Shown piece after piece: positions 25,382 through 34,170 of a DNA stretch of 64,000 nucleotides. Positions within the stretch are counted from its first letter, which is position 1; each line of letters opens with the position of its first letter. A program made the position numbers and the translations under genes. The notes below the pieces were generated by a model. The model was not told where the DNA came from. It saw only the letters and a list, made by a program, of their open reading frames with translations, and did no database searches. The DNA comes from Carnobacterium sp. CP1 (GTDB lineage Bacteria > Bacillota > Bacilli > Lactobacillales > Carnobacteriaceae): NCBI RefSeq assembly GCF_001483965.1, contig NZ_CP010796.1:868001-932000 (forward strand), in the 5' to 3' direction.

Positions 25382-25411
25382 TTGTGACTGACCCGAGGAT
25401 GGCAGTCACAA
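25382..25411. promoter_or_regulatory. Inverted repeat between rpiB and the TIM-barrel gene
   Basis: Arms TTGTGACTG and CAGTCACAA around a 12-base loop. It has no T-run, so it could be an operator for the DeoR-type regulator or an mRNA processing hairpin. Confidence 0.35.
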
Positions 25412-25465
25412 CATTATTTAGATAACTGTAGAACTAATGAGCTACGTGAACAAAAAACGTCTCGT

Positions 25466-25918
25466 TTAATCTCCTATATAACGGCATTCAATATCTTCTA
25501 TCATATTGACTCTATTTCCATGACGGCCGCCTTCAAACTCTGCATCCAACCATTCTTTCACAATCATTTTTGCTAAATCTAATCCGACTACACGAGAGCC
25601 AAACGCTAAAATATTTGTATTATTATGTTCTTTTGACAACTTCGCAGAATAGGGCTCACTACAAACAACTGCGCGAATTCCTTTTACTTTGTTGGCAGCG
25701 ATAGAAATCCCTACACCAGTTCCACAAATTAAAATCCCGCCATCAAAATTACCGTTTGCAACTTCTGTTCCTACTTTTTCAGCATATTTTGGATAATCTG
25801 TTCTTTCAGTCGTATAAGGACCGTAATCTTTTACCTCATGTCCCAAGTCTTCAAGATAGTTAATAATCTCAGGTTTCAATAATTGCCCTACATGATCTCC
25901 GCCAATAGCTAATTTCAT
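25466..25918 (-). CDS. rpiB: RpiB/LacAB-family sugar-phosphate isomerase
   Basis: A 150-residue isomerase. Family motifs: MKLAIGGDHVG, DYGPYTTERTDYP, GGILICGTGVGISIAANK with the catalytic cysteine, and RAVVCSEPYSAKLSKEHNNT. In RpiB this fold converts ribose-5-phosphate to ribulose-5-phosphate; the same enzyme class isomerises allose-6-phosphate to allulose-6-phosphate. It starts in a TAATG overlap with the epimerase gene. The neighbouring epimerase and PTS suggest the allose-type role. Confidence 0.88.
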   Translation of the reverse strand: MKLAIGGDHVGQLLKPEIINYLEDLGHEVKDYGPYTTERTDYPKYAEKVGTEVANGNFDGGILICGTGVGISIAANKVKGIRAVVCSEPYSAKLSKEHNNTNILAFGSRVVGLDLAKMIVKEWLDAEFEGGRHGNRVNMIEDIECRYIGD

Positions 25919-26574
25919 TAGTTATTCTCCCCTTTTAAGTTTCTAATAATTTCTTTGTAACTTTCATTTTTCCCAAACAAAGCAGAAGTTCCTAAAACAA
26001 ACCCCTTTACGCCTAGTTTGCTTAATGTCTCTACTCGTTCATTTGAAATTGCACCGTCTACTACTAGTTCAAAATCATATTCGTTTTTCATCGCAATAAG
26101 TTTTTTTATCTTGTTATCAACATAAGGCAAATATTTTTGTCCAGCAAAACCAGGATTCACAGTCATCACTAATACATAATCAGCTAAATAAAGCAATTCT
26201 TGAATGGTTTCTATAGAAGTTCCTGGATTGATTGCAATACCTGCTTTCTTTCCTCTCGCTTTTATTTTATCTAAAGTTCTTGCTGGGTGCTGATCTGTTT
26301 CAGGATGAAAATAGACAATATCTGCTCCCATATCTATGAATTTTTCGACATAATCTGCTGGATTTTTAACCATCAAATGCACATCGATCATTTTTTTAGT
26401 CGCTTTGCGAATAAATTCAAAGTCTTGTAATCCCATTCCATAGTTGGGAACAAAAACACCATCCATTATATCAATATGGAAAACATCAGCTCCTGCTTCA
26501 TCTAGTGCAGCAACCTCTGTTTTTAAAGAACCAAAATCCGCACACATCATAGAAGGACATATTAATTTTTCCAC
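25918..26574 (-). CDS. Ribulose- or allulose-phosphate 3-epimerase
   Basis: A 218-residue TIM-barrel epimerase of the Rpe/AlsE family: CPSMMCADFGSLKTEV, FHIDIMDGVFVPNYGMG, IDVHLMVKNP, VNPGFAGQKY and ELVVDGAIS, with the catalytic Asp pair and His ligands in place. The spelling SMMCAD and MGLQDFEFIRKA are closer to AlsE than to housekeeping Rpe, as far as I can judge. GTG start with GAGAGGAAG. First gene of the cluster, controlled by two LacI-type operators immediately upstream; it would turn allulose-6-phosphate into fructose-6-phosphate. Confidence 0.85.
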   Translation of the reverse strand: MEKLICPSMMCADFGSLKTEVAALDEAGADVFHIDIMDGVFVPNYGMGLQDFEFIRKATKKMIDVHLMVKNPADYVEKFIDMGADIVYFHPETDQHPARTLDKIKARGKKAGIAINPGTSIETIQELLYLADYVLVMTVNPGFAGQKYLPYVDNKIKKLIAMKNEYDFELVVDGAISNERVETLSKLGVKGFVLGTSALFGKNESYKEIIRNLKGENN

Positions 26575-26607
26575 TATTTTTCTTCCTCTCTTTTTTAAAT
26601 TATTCCT

Positions 26608-26625
26608 TGGGTAAACGATTACTCA
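26608..26625. promoter_or_regulatory. LacI-type operator 1
   Basis: TGGGTAAACGATTACTCA, an 18-base imperfect palindrome 34 bases before the epimerase start. It shares a consensus TGRGTAAWCGWTTACYCA with operators 2 and 3. Confidence 0.75.
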
Positions 26626-26726
26626 ATTGGTAAAAAGATTGTTACAACTGTTACTGATTCCCCTAAAATGAAATAGAAATATTAGTTTAAATGGTAAATG
26701 TTTGAATACATTATATTAAAACTAAC

Positions 26727-26744
26727 TGGGTAATCGATTACCCA
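26727..26744. promoter_or_regulatory. LacI-type operator 2
   Basis: TGGGTAATCGATTACCCA is a perfect 18-base palindrome just past the end of the lacI-type gene. It is 119 bases from operator 1 centre to centre, so a looped repression complex is possible. Confidence 0.8.
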
Positions 26745-26762
26745 AATGGTAAAAAACGACTT

Positions 26763-27776
26763 TTATGTCGTTTCTCTTTCAATTAGTTTAGTAGCTACAT
26801 TAATGTAACGCTTGTTTATTTGCATATCTGGTTTAGACATGAGTTGGTATAATATATCAGCCGACTTTTCAGCAATACCGGTAACATCTTGATGGATAGT
26901 AGTAATACTAGGTGAAGTATATTTTGAAATACTATCATCATCGAATCCAACAACTTTAACTTCATCAGGAACGGATATTTTATTCTTTTCCAATGTCTGT
27001 ACCGCCCCATAAGCTAACCAATCGTTTGTAGCAAATATACCATCAAACTTCAAGCCTTTAGATAATACTTCTTCAATAGACTTTTGAGCTGTTTCGAATT
27101 TCGACATCTTTTTAGAAGATGCTCGTACAATTAAATCTGAATCAACCTGCAAATGGGAATCTTTGAGAGCCTTTTCATATCCAGCGATCCTATCATTACT
27201 GGAAGTTGTATTATTGTCTTTTGTTAACAGCAAAATCCTTTTACAACCTTTATCGATAAGAAACTTTGTTGCTGTATATCCCCCTTCGGAATGATCAGAT
27301 CCAACGATTGCTATGTTGCTGGATACTTTAGGTTTGCGGTCAATACACACAATCGGGATATCTCTCGAAAGTTGCGTTTCATCAATTTCTTCTTGTCCAG
27401 AAATACAAATAAGTCCATCAATTAATTTAGCATCTAACGATTTTAGGTAAGCTTTTTCTTTTTCTGCATCTTTGTTCGTATTACAGATGATAGTAGAAAT
27501 TCCTTTATCAAAAAAGTAACTTTCAATTTGTGTGATTAAAGAAGAGAAAAATTCGTTGCTAATATCCGGAACAATCATGCCAATGGTATTCGACTTCTGC
27601 TCACGCAATGTTTTTGCGACAGAATTTGTAGAGTATCCAAATTCTTTTACAACAGCTAATACTTTCTCTCTCGTTTCTTTTGAGAATCTTCCATTGTCAT
27701 TCAGGACTCTTGAAACTGTTGCAGTAGATACATTGCTTAATTTTGCAATATCTTTTATAGAAAGCTGCTTTTTCAT
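26763..27776 (-). CDS. LacI-family transcriptional regulator
   Basis: A 337-residue repressor: N-terminal helix-turn-helix and hinge (SIKDIAKLSNVSTATVSRVL), then a periplasmic-binding-like sensor domain (IGMIVPDISNEFFSSL; FDGIFATNDWLAYGAVQTL; VVGFDDDSISKYTSPSITT). ATG 27774-27776 follows GAGGGAACT; sixteen upstream in-frame codons are non-family. It is followed directly by its likely target operon (epimerase, rpiB), and an operator overlaps its own upstream region, so it is probably autoregulated. Confidence 0.9.
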   Translation of the reverse strand: MKKQLSIKDIAKLSNVSTATVSRVLNDNGRFSKETREKVLAVVKEFGYSTNSVAKTLREQKSNTIGMIVPDISNEFFSSLITQIESYFFDKGISTIICNTNKDAEKEKAYLKSLDAKLIDGLICISGQEEIDETQLSRDIPIVCIDRKPKVSSNIAIVGSDHSEGGYTATKFLIDKGCKRILLLTKDNNTTSSNDRIAGYEKALKDSHLQVDSDLIVRASSKKMSKFETAQKSIEEVLSKGLKFDGIFATNDWLAYGAVQTLEKNKISVPDEVKVVGFDDDSISKYTSPSITTIHQDVTGIAEKSADILYQLMSKPDMQINKRYINVATKLIERETT

Positions 27777-27793
27777 AGTTCCCTCGCTTTCGT

Positions 27794-27811
27794 TGAGTAA
27801 TCGTTTACTCA
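27794..27811. promoter_or_regulatory. LacI-type operator 3 (autoregulatory)
   Basis: TGAGTAATCGTTTACTCA, an 18-base palindrome with one central mismatch, 18 bases upstream of the regulator's ATG. It overlaps the region expected for leader or promoter, so binding would repress the regulator gene. Confidence 0.75.
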
Positions 27812-27998
27812 TACATATTATCATAAATAAAAATTAATTCAACAAAAAACTTTTGCTGCTTTACTCATCAGTATAGATTCTACTAGCCTCATCAATTTTT
27901 CTTTAGTTTTAAATTATACTACCACAAAATAAATATTTCTAATTACAGAAAAAAATCAGTCGTAAAAATGGCTACCTTATCGTCTTATTTTCAGGTTT

Positions 27999-28814
27999 TT
28001 AATGCAACATCTTAACCGGCATATCCAATCGGTCTTTTAACAGTTCAAACCACATCTGATAGCCTTCGCCATTTGGATGAACATGATCAGACAATACATC
28101 TGCAGGAAATATATTTTGATCGTACATTTTAGCTAACAGTAAACGATATGTATCAATAAACGGCCACTGCTGTTCTTTAACGTATTCAGCAATCTCGACA
28201 TTGTATTGCTCATATGTTACTTTCCCTTGTTCTAAAAACACATTATTATAAATCGTAGGATTTGCGGTTTGCAAAATGACCAATGTCTCCGGCAATTGTT
28301 CACTGAAAGTGTCCATGATCCATTGGATATCCGCTTTTGTTTGGTTAATATCATTTTGCGGATGGCGGTTATTGTTGATCAAACACAATTCAAAAAGAAT
28401 AATATCCGGTTTGTCCTTAATCACTGCCTCTACCTTATTCTTTGAAATTAAATCTGCTGTACTGTAGCCATTGTACCCGTGGTTAACTACCCTAGCTTTG
28501 ATTCCATCTGTCTCATTTAAGTTGGCTTCCATTAAATTGCCCCACACCGGCTGTTCTTCCGTAGCGCCTTTTCCAAATGTTACACTGCTGCCTAAAACAA
28601 CGATATCGACTGCTCCATCTCTTTCCGTTACAAACCTTGCACGGTCTAGCAAACTCTCTTGTTTATATGTATCCGATAATTGATAATTTTTAGTCATTTG
28701 TGCCAGGGTTTTATTCTCTTGAGAAATACTGAAAAAAAAGATAAAACCGGAGACTAACACAACAACTATTCCAACCTTTAAACCCCTTCGCTTTGAACTC
28801 CTATTTAGTTTCAT
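27999..28814 (-). CDS. Membrane-anchored SGNH/GDSL hydrolase
   Basis: A 271-residue protein with an N-terminal membrane helix (VGIVVVLVSGFIFFFSIS) and an extracellular SGNH hydrolase domain. The catalytic Ser is in IVVLGSSVTFGKGA, the Gly block in NHGYNGYST, the Asn block near ELCLINNN, and the Asp/His pair in VLSDHVHPNGEGY. It probably removes an acyl group from a cell-surface or extracellular ester. Monocistronic with GGAGGTTCTTT before the ATG. Confidence 0.85.
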   Translation of the reverse strand: MKLNRSSKRRGLKVGIVVVLVSGFIFFFSISQENKTLAQMTKNYQLSDTYKQESLLDRARFVTERDGAVDIVVLGSSVTFGKGATEEQPVWGNLMEANLNETDGIKARVVNHGYNGYSTADLISKNKVEAVIKDKPDIILFELCLINNNRHPQNDINQTKADIQWIMDTFSEQLPETLVILQTANPTIYNNVFLEQGKVTYEQYNVEIAEYVKEQQWPFIDTYRLLLAKMYDQNIFPADVLSDHVHPNGEGYQMWFELLKDRLDMPVKMLH

Positions 28815-29084
28815 TTTAAAGAACCTCCAACTGTTATTCCAAGCAGTATACCACGTTTTTAAGTAGTAAAATAAGTCGAAATTCCGACTATTTGAAAGAC
28901 GAAATTTTCGAGTGCATTCCTCTTTTTATTGTTTGTTTTATCGAAGTAATTTTGAATCTAAGCTGCTTACTCTTTTGTTCAATCAGCAGTCTATCATCTT
29001 TCATTAAGCCATTCCTCAATTTTTGTGAAAAGCAAAACAAGCTTTATCATAATCATTAAAATAAAGCTTCTTCCATCATTTATT

Positions 29085-29310
29085 CAGATATACTCTTTCT
29101 GTACTGATTAACTCTGTAAATATATTCCGTATTACTGTAACTAAGTCTGTCCATTTTTTCTGCCTAGTCTTTTGAAAACTGCTCTGCTAGTTCTGAAGTG
29201 TGTTTTCCGCCATTTTCTTTGATGTAATATTTGTATCCTGAGACATAATTATAACTTTGAATACCCATGTCCAAATCAACACCTGCTTTGATACTTCGAA
29301 TATGATAGCA
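29085..29310 (-). pseudogene. Remnant of a lysozyme-like gene (3' part)
   Basis: On the minus strand the frame reads IQSYNYVSGYKYYIKENGG, then KHTSELAEQFSKD, and stops at TAG; DNA downstream still matches the rest of the gene. The intact relative is 54711-55265 in this window (IQSYNYGLGYIDYIKENGG). The 5' part with the catalytic Glu is missing, and the reading frame is broken by a stop. The stretch 28815-29084 holds no convincing gene. Confidence 0.8.
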
Positions 29311-29383
29311 ATAAAATAATATTAGTATATTGTTTAAATTCTTAATGGTAGGGCAATATATATTTATAATAATTCCCAAAAAA

Positions 29384-29431
29384 ATGAGAGATAGAATGCT
29401 TTCTTATAGGAGAAAGCATTCTATCTCTCAT
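29384..29431 (-). terminator. Terminator of the ascorbate-type PTS operon
   Basis: Long near-perfect hairpin with about 20-base arms (ATGAGAGATAGAATGCTTTC and its complement) and seven T on the minus strand, 41 bases after the transaldolase stop. Confidence 0.9.
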
Positions 29432-29471
29432 TGAATATGGTGGTATATAATTACAAGAGCTATTTCTATTT

Positions 29472-30182
29472 TTATAAGATACTGTAACCTAATGATTTTA
29501 TATCTTCGTTAAACATCTTAACTGTATCTAATGATAATTCTTTTAAATCTTTGCCAATATTATTTAATTTCCCAATTATTTCTGGAGCACAAGTAATAAT
29601 ATCTGCCCCTACGTCATTTGCTTGGAAAATGTTAAGAACTTCTCTTGAACTAGCCCATAATAAATCTGTTCCAATTTTTTCATGACAAATTTCTGATGAT
29701 TTTTTCATAACTTCAATAGGATCAATTCCCGTATCTGCAATGCGTCCAGCAAATACAGACACAATATTATTAGTTCCTTCTTCAAATGCATCTACTGTTT
29801 CTTTTACTTGATCTAATGTTAAGATAGCTGTGACATTTAGCGATAGCCCTTCTTTTGACAGTTCTTTAATTAAAGGAATAGCAGATTCACCTTTCGTATT
29901 TGTAATCGGGATTTTTACGAATACATTTTTTCCATATTCTGATATCTTTAACGCTTCTTTTTTCATAGTCTCAAAATCATCAGCAAAAACTTCAAAAGAT
30001 ATCGAAACATCCGGAAACTCTTCTACAACAGCCTTAGCGAAGGCTGTATAACTCTTAATTCCTGCTTTCTTCATTAAAGATGGATTAGTAGTAAACCCAG
30101 TAATCTTGCCACTTTTATATGATTGTTTCATTTTTTCTATATCCGCACCATCTGAATAAATTTTTACAGTTAAATTTTCCAT
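29472..30182 (-). CDS. Transaldolase-family protein (TalC/fructose-6-phosphate aldolase-like)
   Basis: A 236-residue TIM-barrel enzyme. Family motifs: IYSDGADIEKM, GFTTNPSLMKKAGI, the Schiff-base lysine in VFVKIPIT, LNVTAILTLDQ and VSVFAGRIADTGID. ATG 30180-30182 is chosen because AGGAGG lies nine bases upstream; an in-frame ATG three codons earlier touches it. It is the last gene of a PRD-regulator/EIIB/EIIC operon and is 17 bases from the EIIC, so it should act on the phosphosugar brought in. Aldol cleavage or transaldol transfer of a ketose phosphate is expected. Confidence 0.87.
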   Translation of the reverse strand: MENLTVKIYSDGADIEKMKQSYKSGKITGFTTNPSLMKKAGIKSYTAFAKAVVEEFPDVSISFEVFADDFETMKKEALKISEYGKNVFVKIPITNTKGESAIPLIKELSKEGLSLNVTAILTLDQVKETVDAFEEGTNNIVSVFAGRIADTGIDPIEVMKKSSEICHEKIGTDLLWASSREVLNIFQANDVGADIITCAPEIIGKLNNIGKDLKELSLDTVKMFNEDIKSLGYSIL

Positions 30183-30198
30183 TATTAACATCCTCCTA

Positions 30199-31569
30199 TT
30201 AATCTTCGTCTATTTCAATATTGTTTATTGCTACTTTAGATGGTCTCAGTATACTTGGTAAAATCAATGCTATTAGCACCACAACTATAATGACATAAAT
30301 TCCCGCTGATCCCATCCAATCACCTGTCTTACCTAAAAGTATTCCAATGATTCCAAAATCTACGTCTCCAAAAGTTGTGTTATTGAAACCTAAGTCGCCA
30401 AGTACTGGTAACAAAAGAGCTGGTATGAATGCTAGTCCTAAACCATTAATAAATGAGCCTACAACTGCACCTCTTCTCCCGCCTGTAGCATTACCATATA
30501 CACCTGCTGTTGCCCCGCAGAAAAAATGAGGCACTAAACCAGGGATAATTAAAATGCTACCAGCATAACCTAAAATAAACATTCCAATAAGTCCACCTAC
30601 GAAACTACTTAAAAACCCAATGATTACTGCTGTTGGTGCATATGGGAAAAATACTGCAGCATCAACTGCTGGTACTGCATTCGGAATAATTTTAGTAGCA
30701 ATTCCTTGAAAAGCAGGAATTAAATCAGCTAGTATCATACGAACACCAGCATAGACCACGGTTACCCCTACTGCAAATTTCAATCCTGAAAGTAAAGCAA
30801 ATATATAAGGAGAGGTTCCATCAGCAATTGTCGAAACATAGTCAGAACCTGCTGCGAATGCAGCAATGAGATAAAAAATAACCATAGTTAGAGCAGTCGA
30901 AATTGTTGTATTCCTCAAAAAGCTCCATTTTTCTGGTACTTTAATATCTTCAGTACTTTTACTATTTTTTCCAACAAGGCTTCCAATTGCTGCGGATATA
31001 TAATACCCAATACTACCAAAATGTCCCATGGCTACCTCATCACCATCTGTTGCTTGAAGAGTATATTTCTGTCCAATAGCTGGAGATATTGCACTCCAAG
31101 ATCCTAAGAAGAAACCTCCAATTAAGACAAGTCGCCATCCTTCAAATCCAATAGCGCCTAATACTGCAGACAATAAGCAAGCCATAAAGAAGCTATGGTG
31201 GCCTGTTAAAAAAACATATTTATAACGAGTGAAACGAGCGATGAGTACATTAAAAACTAATCCTAAAATAAGAATTGACATAGTTTCTACACCTAATAAC
31301 TCTTGAGCAACAGAAGTTATGGCTTCATTATTAGGAACCACACCTCTAATATTAAATCCCTTTTCAATCATTTGTGATAAAGGGGTCAAATTTCCTGAGA
31401 TAACGTCAGCACCCGCTGAAAGCATAAGATAACCTAATATTGGACCTAATGTTCCCGTCAATACCTTATGCCCAGGAGATTTTAATGCCAGTAAACCAAT
31501 CATTGCAATTAATCCCATTAAAAAAGCGGGTTCCCTTAGTATATCTCTAAAAAAGTCTAATACTGCCAT
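30199..31569 (-). CDS. PTS EIIC component, ascorbate family (UlaA/SgaT-like)
   Basis: A 456-residue membrane protein with about eleven hydrophobic segments. The motifs SPGHKVLTGTLGPILGYLML and TGHHSFFMA are characteristic of UlaA/SgaT, the ascorbate-galactitol type EIIC. It follows a separate EIIB gene by 16 bases. The classical ascorbate degradation genes ulaD/E/F are absent; a transaldolase takes their place, so the sugar is probably not ascorbate. Confidence 0.88.
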   Translation of the reverse strand: MAVLDFFRDILREPAFLMGLIAMIGLLALKSPGHKVLTGTLGPILGYLMLSAGADVISGNLTPLSQMIEKGFNIRGVVPNNEAITSVAQELLGVETMSILILGLVFNVLIARFTRYKYVFLTGHHSFFMACLLSAVLGAIGFEGWRLVLIGGFFLGSWSAISPAIGQKYTLQATDGDEVAMGHFGSIGYYISAAIGSLVGKNSKSTEDIKVPEKWSFLRNTTISTALTMVIFYLIAAFAAGSDYVSTIADGTSPYIFALLSGLKFAVGVTVVYAGVRMILADLIPAFQGIATKIIPNAVPAVDAAVFFPYAPTAVIIGFLSSFVGGLIGMFILGYAGSILIIPGLVPHFFCGATAGVYGNATGGRRGAVVGSFINGLGLAFIPALLLPVLGDLGFNNTTFGDVDFGIIGILLGKTGDWMGSAGIYVIIVVVLIALILPSILRPSKVAINNIEIDED

Positions 31570-31585
31570 TGTCTATTCCCCTATT

Positions 31586-31873
31586 CTATTTTTTATTTTT
31601 TGACATTTCCAATAAAGTTGGGAGCACATCTTCTTTAATTTTTTTCTTATTCATATAACTTCTAGTAAAAACTACTTTCTGATCTTCAGTAAAAATGTCA
31701 GCAAACTCTTTAACTGTAACAAATAAATCTGCACCTTTACCTACCGCAGCATTTGAATCGATTGACTCTGCTTCAATTTCTATACCATTATCTTTCGCTA
31801 ATTCCTCAACTTTCATTTTCAACATTAAGCTACTTCCAATACCATTTCCGCACACAGTAACAACTTTTAACAT
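31586..31873 (-). CDS. PTS EIIB component (SgaB/UlaB-like)
   Basis: A 95-residue cytoplasmic phosphocarrier. The phosphorylated cysteine is in VVTVCGNGIGSSLMLKMKV near the N-terminus, the P-loop-like signature of lactate/ascorbate-type EIIB. It passes phosphate to the adjacent EIIC-bound sugar. GGAGGAATTTTT precedes the ATG. Confidence 0.9.
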   Translation of the reverse strand: MLKVVTVCGNGIGSSLMLKMKVEELAKDNGIEIEAESIDSNAAVGKGADLFVTVKEFADIFTEDQKVVFTRSYMNKKKIKEDVLPTLLEMSKNKK

Positions 31874-31888
31874 AAAAATTCCTCCTCT

Positions 31889-33937
31889 TTATCTTTCTAT
31901 AATTTCGTTTATTTTATTAAATAAATCTCTAGCATTTGTTGTATCGATTAATTCAGTAATATTTTCTTCATCTTCTAAAATTTTAGATAATTGTTTTAAA
32001 GCTTTTAAATGTCCTGTGCTGTCGACAGCAGCAAGTATGAATATTAGTTTAACTTCTTTGTCTTCATCGTATTCATCGCTCATATTGAAATCTACTGGTT
32101 GCTCAAGATGCAGTAAACTTATCCCAAGCTTCTCTACGCCTTCTTCAGGTCTAGCATGAGGAATAGCCACTTTAGGAGCTAAAACGATATATGCTCCCAT
32201 TTTCTTTACCATCCTGATCATTGCTTCAATATAGTTTTCATTAATATATCCTTCTTTTAAAAGAGGTGTAGCAGCTACTGAGATTGCCTCTTGCCAATCC
32301 ATTTTTTTATTGCTGAATTTTATTAAGTCCTCCTGTAATAATTCTGTCAAGTTTTTACCTCCTTCATAATTTCTATCCGTTTCATAGAGAATATTAGAAA
32401 TACTTTCATAAAGTTCTTTTCTATTCTCAATTATTGCGTGTTGCTCAATCGCTTTTATCAGTTTTTGTATATCAAGATTTTGGGTTCCAATGTCGATATC
32501 AAAATTTTGACTTACTTCAGTTTTTAATATCTCTTGTTCTACTTTATTTAAAATCGGTTTCGTTAAAAAAAGTTGCTTCTCTGTTTGAAAATATGTTGTA
32601 GAAAAAACCATATCGTATTCTTCTATACATAATGATTTTGCTTCCTCTAAACTATGCACACTACTAAATTCTATCGAAGGAAACAACTCTTTCAATTGTG
32701 TTCTCATAATTAAAGAAGAACTTATTCCGTTTGGACAAATAGATAATCCTTTATAGGTTCTTTTTTCTTCTTTCTCTAGTGACAAAAAACCGCCAAAATG
32801 CACTGTAAAGTAAGCTACCTCATCTTCTGGTATTGTTTTACCAGTAAGTTCTGCTAACGGTGTTAACCCCTTCTCAACTAAATAGTATAGCTCGTTATAT
32901 TCGCCTTTTATTTGGGTTGTATATGGATTTTTAGAAACGATATCAAATTTTATTCTAAAATATGCTGGTACTAAATGTTCAAAAAGATTATCAGCTAGTT
33001 CTTTTGGATTTTCAAATACGATACCCGTGATAGCTTGAACTCTTGCAATAATATTTTTTGTAACTTCTTTAAAAGATTCTTCCTTATAGAACTTTATATT
33101 TCCCTGAAGAGCGCTCAAGAGCCTTATCGTTATATATAATTTTTCTTTTTCACAATCTTTATAAAAAATATCTTTTACAATAAAACAACCCATTTTGTAT
33201 AAAGGATGTTTTTTTAAATACATTGCATCTTCATCATCAAAATTAAGCTTAAGTGAATTTTTTCTTTTTTGTAAAAAGTCAAAAAAGTAAATAACTTCTT
33301 TTATTCTATCGTAAGTAAATGTCACGTTATATTCTTTCGAAAGCTGTATTATCACTTTATTTATTGTTTCTTTGTTAGAAGTATAATTCCAAGATTCAAA
33401 GATATAGTTAATTAACCATTCTCCAATGGTTAAAGACAATATCTTTCCTATTGAATAAGATGCTAAACTTCTTATATCGTATTCTTCTCCAATCAGTTCA
33501 TAGCCATCACTTCTCGTATAAATCAAATTAATATTATATTTTTTACAAATTTCTTTCACTTTTTTTAAATCTAATAATATTGAATTTTTACTTAATTGAA
33601 GCAATTCTTGATAGTGATTATTTGAAATAATATCTGCTTTTATAAATGTATATAATATAATCAGGTAAACCCTTTCATCTTGTAACACTAAATCTTTCTT
33701 TCGAAAATTACTCTTTTCAGCCGCCCATATTTTTTTCGATTCTTCAGAAAAAATGACTTTTTCATCTTCTAAAACTATTTCTGGGATTTTCATCATTCTA
33801 AATTCAGAATTAATCTTATTAAGTTCCTGCCAAAATTTTTTTTTAGTGATATGAAGAATACCTGAAATTTCTGATACAGATCGTCTATCATTTTCCACTA
33901 AAGAACGAATAAAAAGAACTGATTCATTATTTAACAT
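31889..33937 (-). CDS. PRD-containing transcriptional regulator with EIIB and EIIA domains
   Basis: A 682-residue MtlR/LicR-type regulator. In order: winged helix-turn-helix domains (to about 170), two PRD domains (about 180-400, with conserved His such as KKHPLYKMG and YFTVHFGG), an EIIB-like domain with LSICPNGISSSLI (about 410-490), and a C-terminal EIIA domain with the phosphorylatable histidine in AIPHARPEEG (about 540-682). It opens the operon. No separate EIIA gene is present, so its EIIA domain may also phosphorylate the EIIB next door; that is inference. Confidence 0.87.
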   Translation of the reverse strand: MLNNESVLFIRSLVENDRRSVSEISGILHITKKKFWQELNKINSEFRMMKIPEIVLEDEKVIFSEESKKIWAAEKSNFRKKDLVLQDERVYLIILYTFIKADIISNNHYQELLQLSKNSILLDLKKVKEICKKYNINLIYTRSDGYELIGEEYDIRSLASYSIGKILSLTIGEWLINYIFESWNYTSNKETINKVIIQLSKEYNVTFTYDRIKEVIYFFDFLQKRKNSLKLNFDDEDAMYLKKHPLYKMGCFIVKDIFYKDCEKEKLYITIRLLSALQGNIKFYKEESFKEVTKNIIARVQAITGIVFENPKELADNLFEHLVPAYFRIKFDIVSKNPYTTQIKGEYNELYYLVEKGLTPLAELTGKTIPEDEVAYFTVHFGGFLSLEKEEKRTYKGLSICPNGISSSLIMRTQLKELFPSIEFSSVHSLEEAKSLCIEEYDMVFSTTYFQTEKQLFLTKPILNKVEQEILKTEVSQNFDIDIGTQNLDIQKLIKAIEQHAIIENRKELYESISNILYETDRNYEGGKNLTELLQEDLIKFSNKKMDWQEAISVAATPLLKEGYINENYIEAMIRMVKKMGAYIVLAPKVAIPHARPEEGVEKLGISLLHLEQPVDFNMSDEYDEDKEVKLIFILAAVDSTGHLKALKQLSKILEDEENITELIDTTNARDLFNKINEIIER

Positions 33938-34120
33938 ATTCTTCTCCTTTCATTTACTATCTTATGGTAAAACGCTTACTTTCCAAAGCATTATTGGGCC
34001 CAAGTTTATAGACTCGTTTTCTAATACCACAGTGCTCATCTGAGCCTTAAAATAATAAATAACATCAAACAACGCAACACACTTAAGAACAATCGTTTTT
34101 TAAACTGTTTGTTAAAAAAT

Positions 34121-34163
34121 AAAAACCATGTAACCTCTATTAAAATCAGGCTACATGGTTTCT
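34121..34163 (-). terminator. Terminator of the yhf-type operon
   Basis: Arms AAACCATGTA and TACATGGTTT, extended inward by CC/GG, with a T-rich tail on the minus strand; it ends just after yhfW. Confidence 0.85.
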
Positions 34164-34170
34164 CATTTGT

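Noticed and set aside
28907-29007. Short minus-strand frame MKDDRLLIEQKSKQLRF in the gap before the SGNH hydrolase
   Set aside because: Only about 38 codons, no ribosome site, no recognisable family; chance cannot be excluded.
30199-31873. True L-ascorbate utilisation operon
   Set aside because: No UlaD, UlaE, UlaF or UlaG enzymes are present; a transaldolase is there instead.
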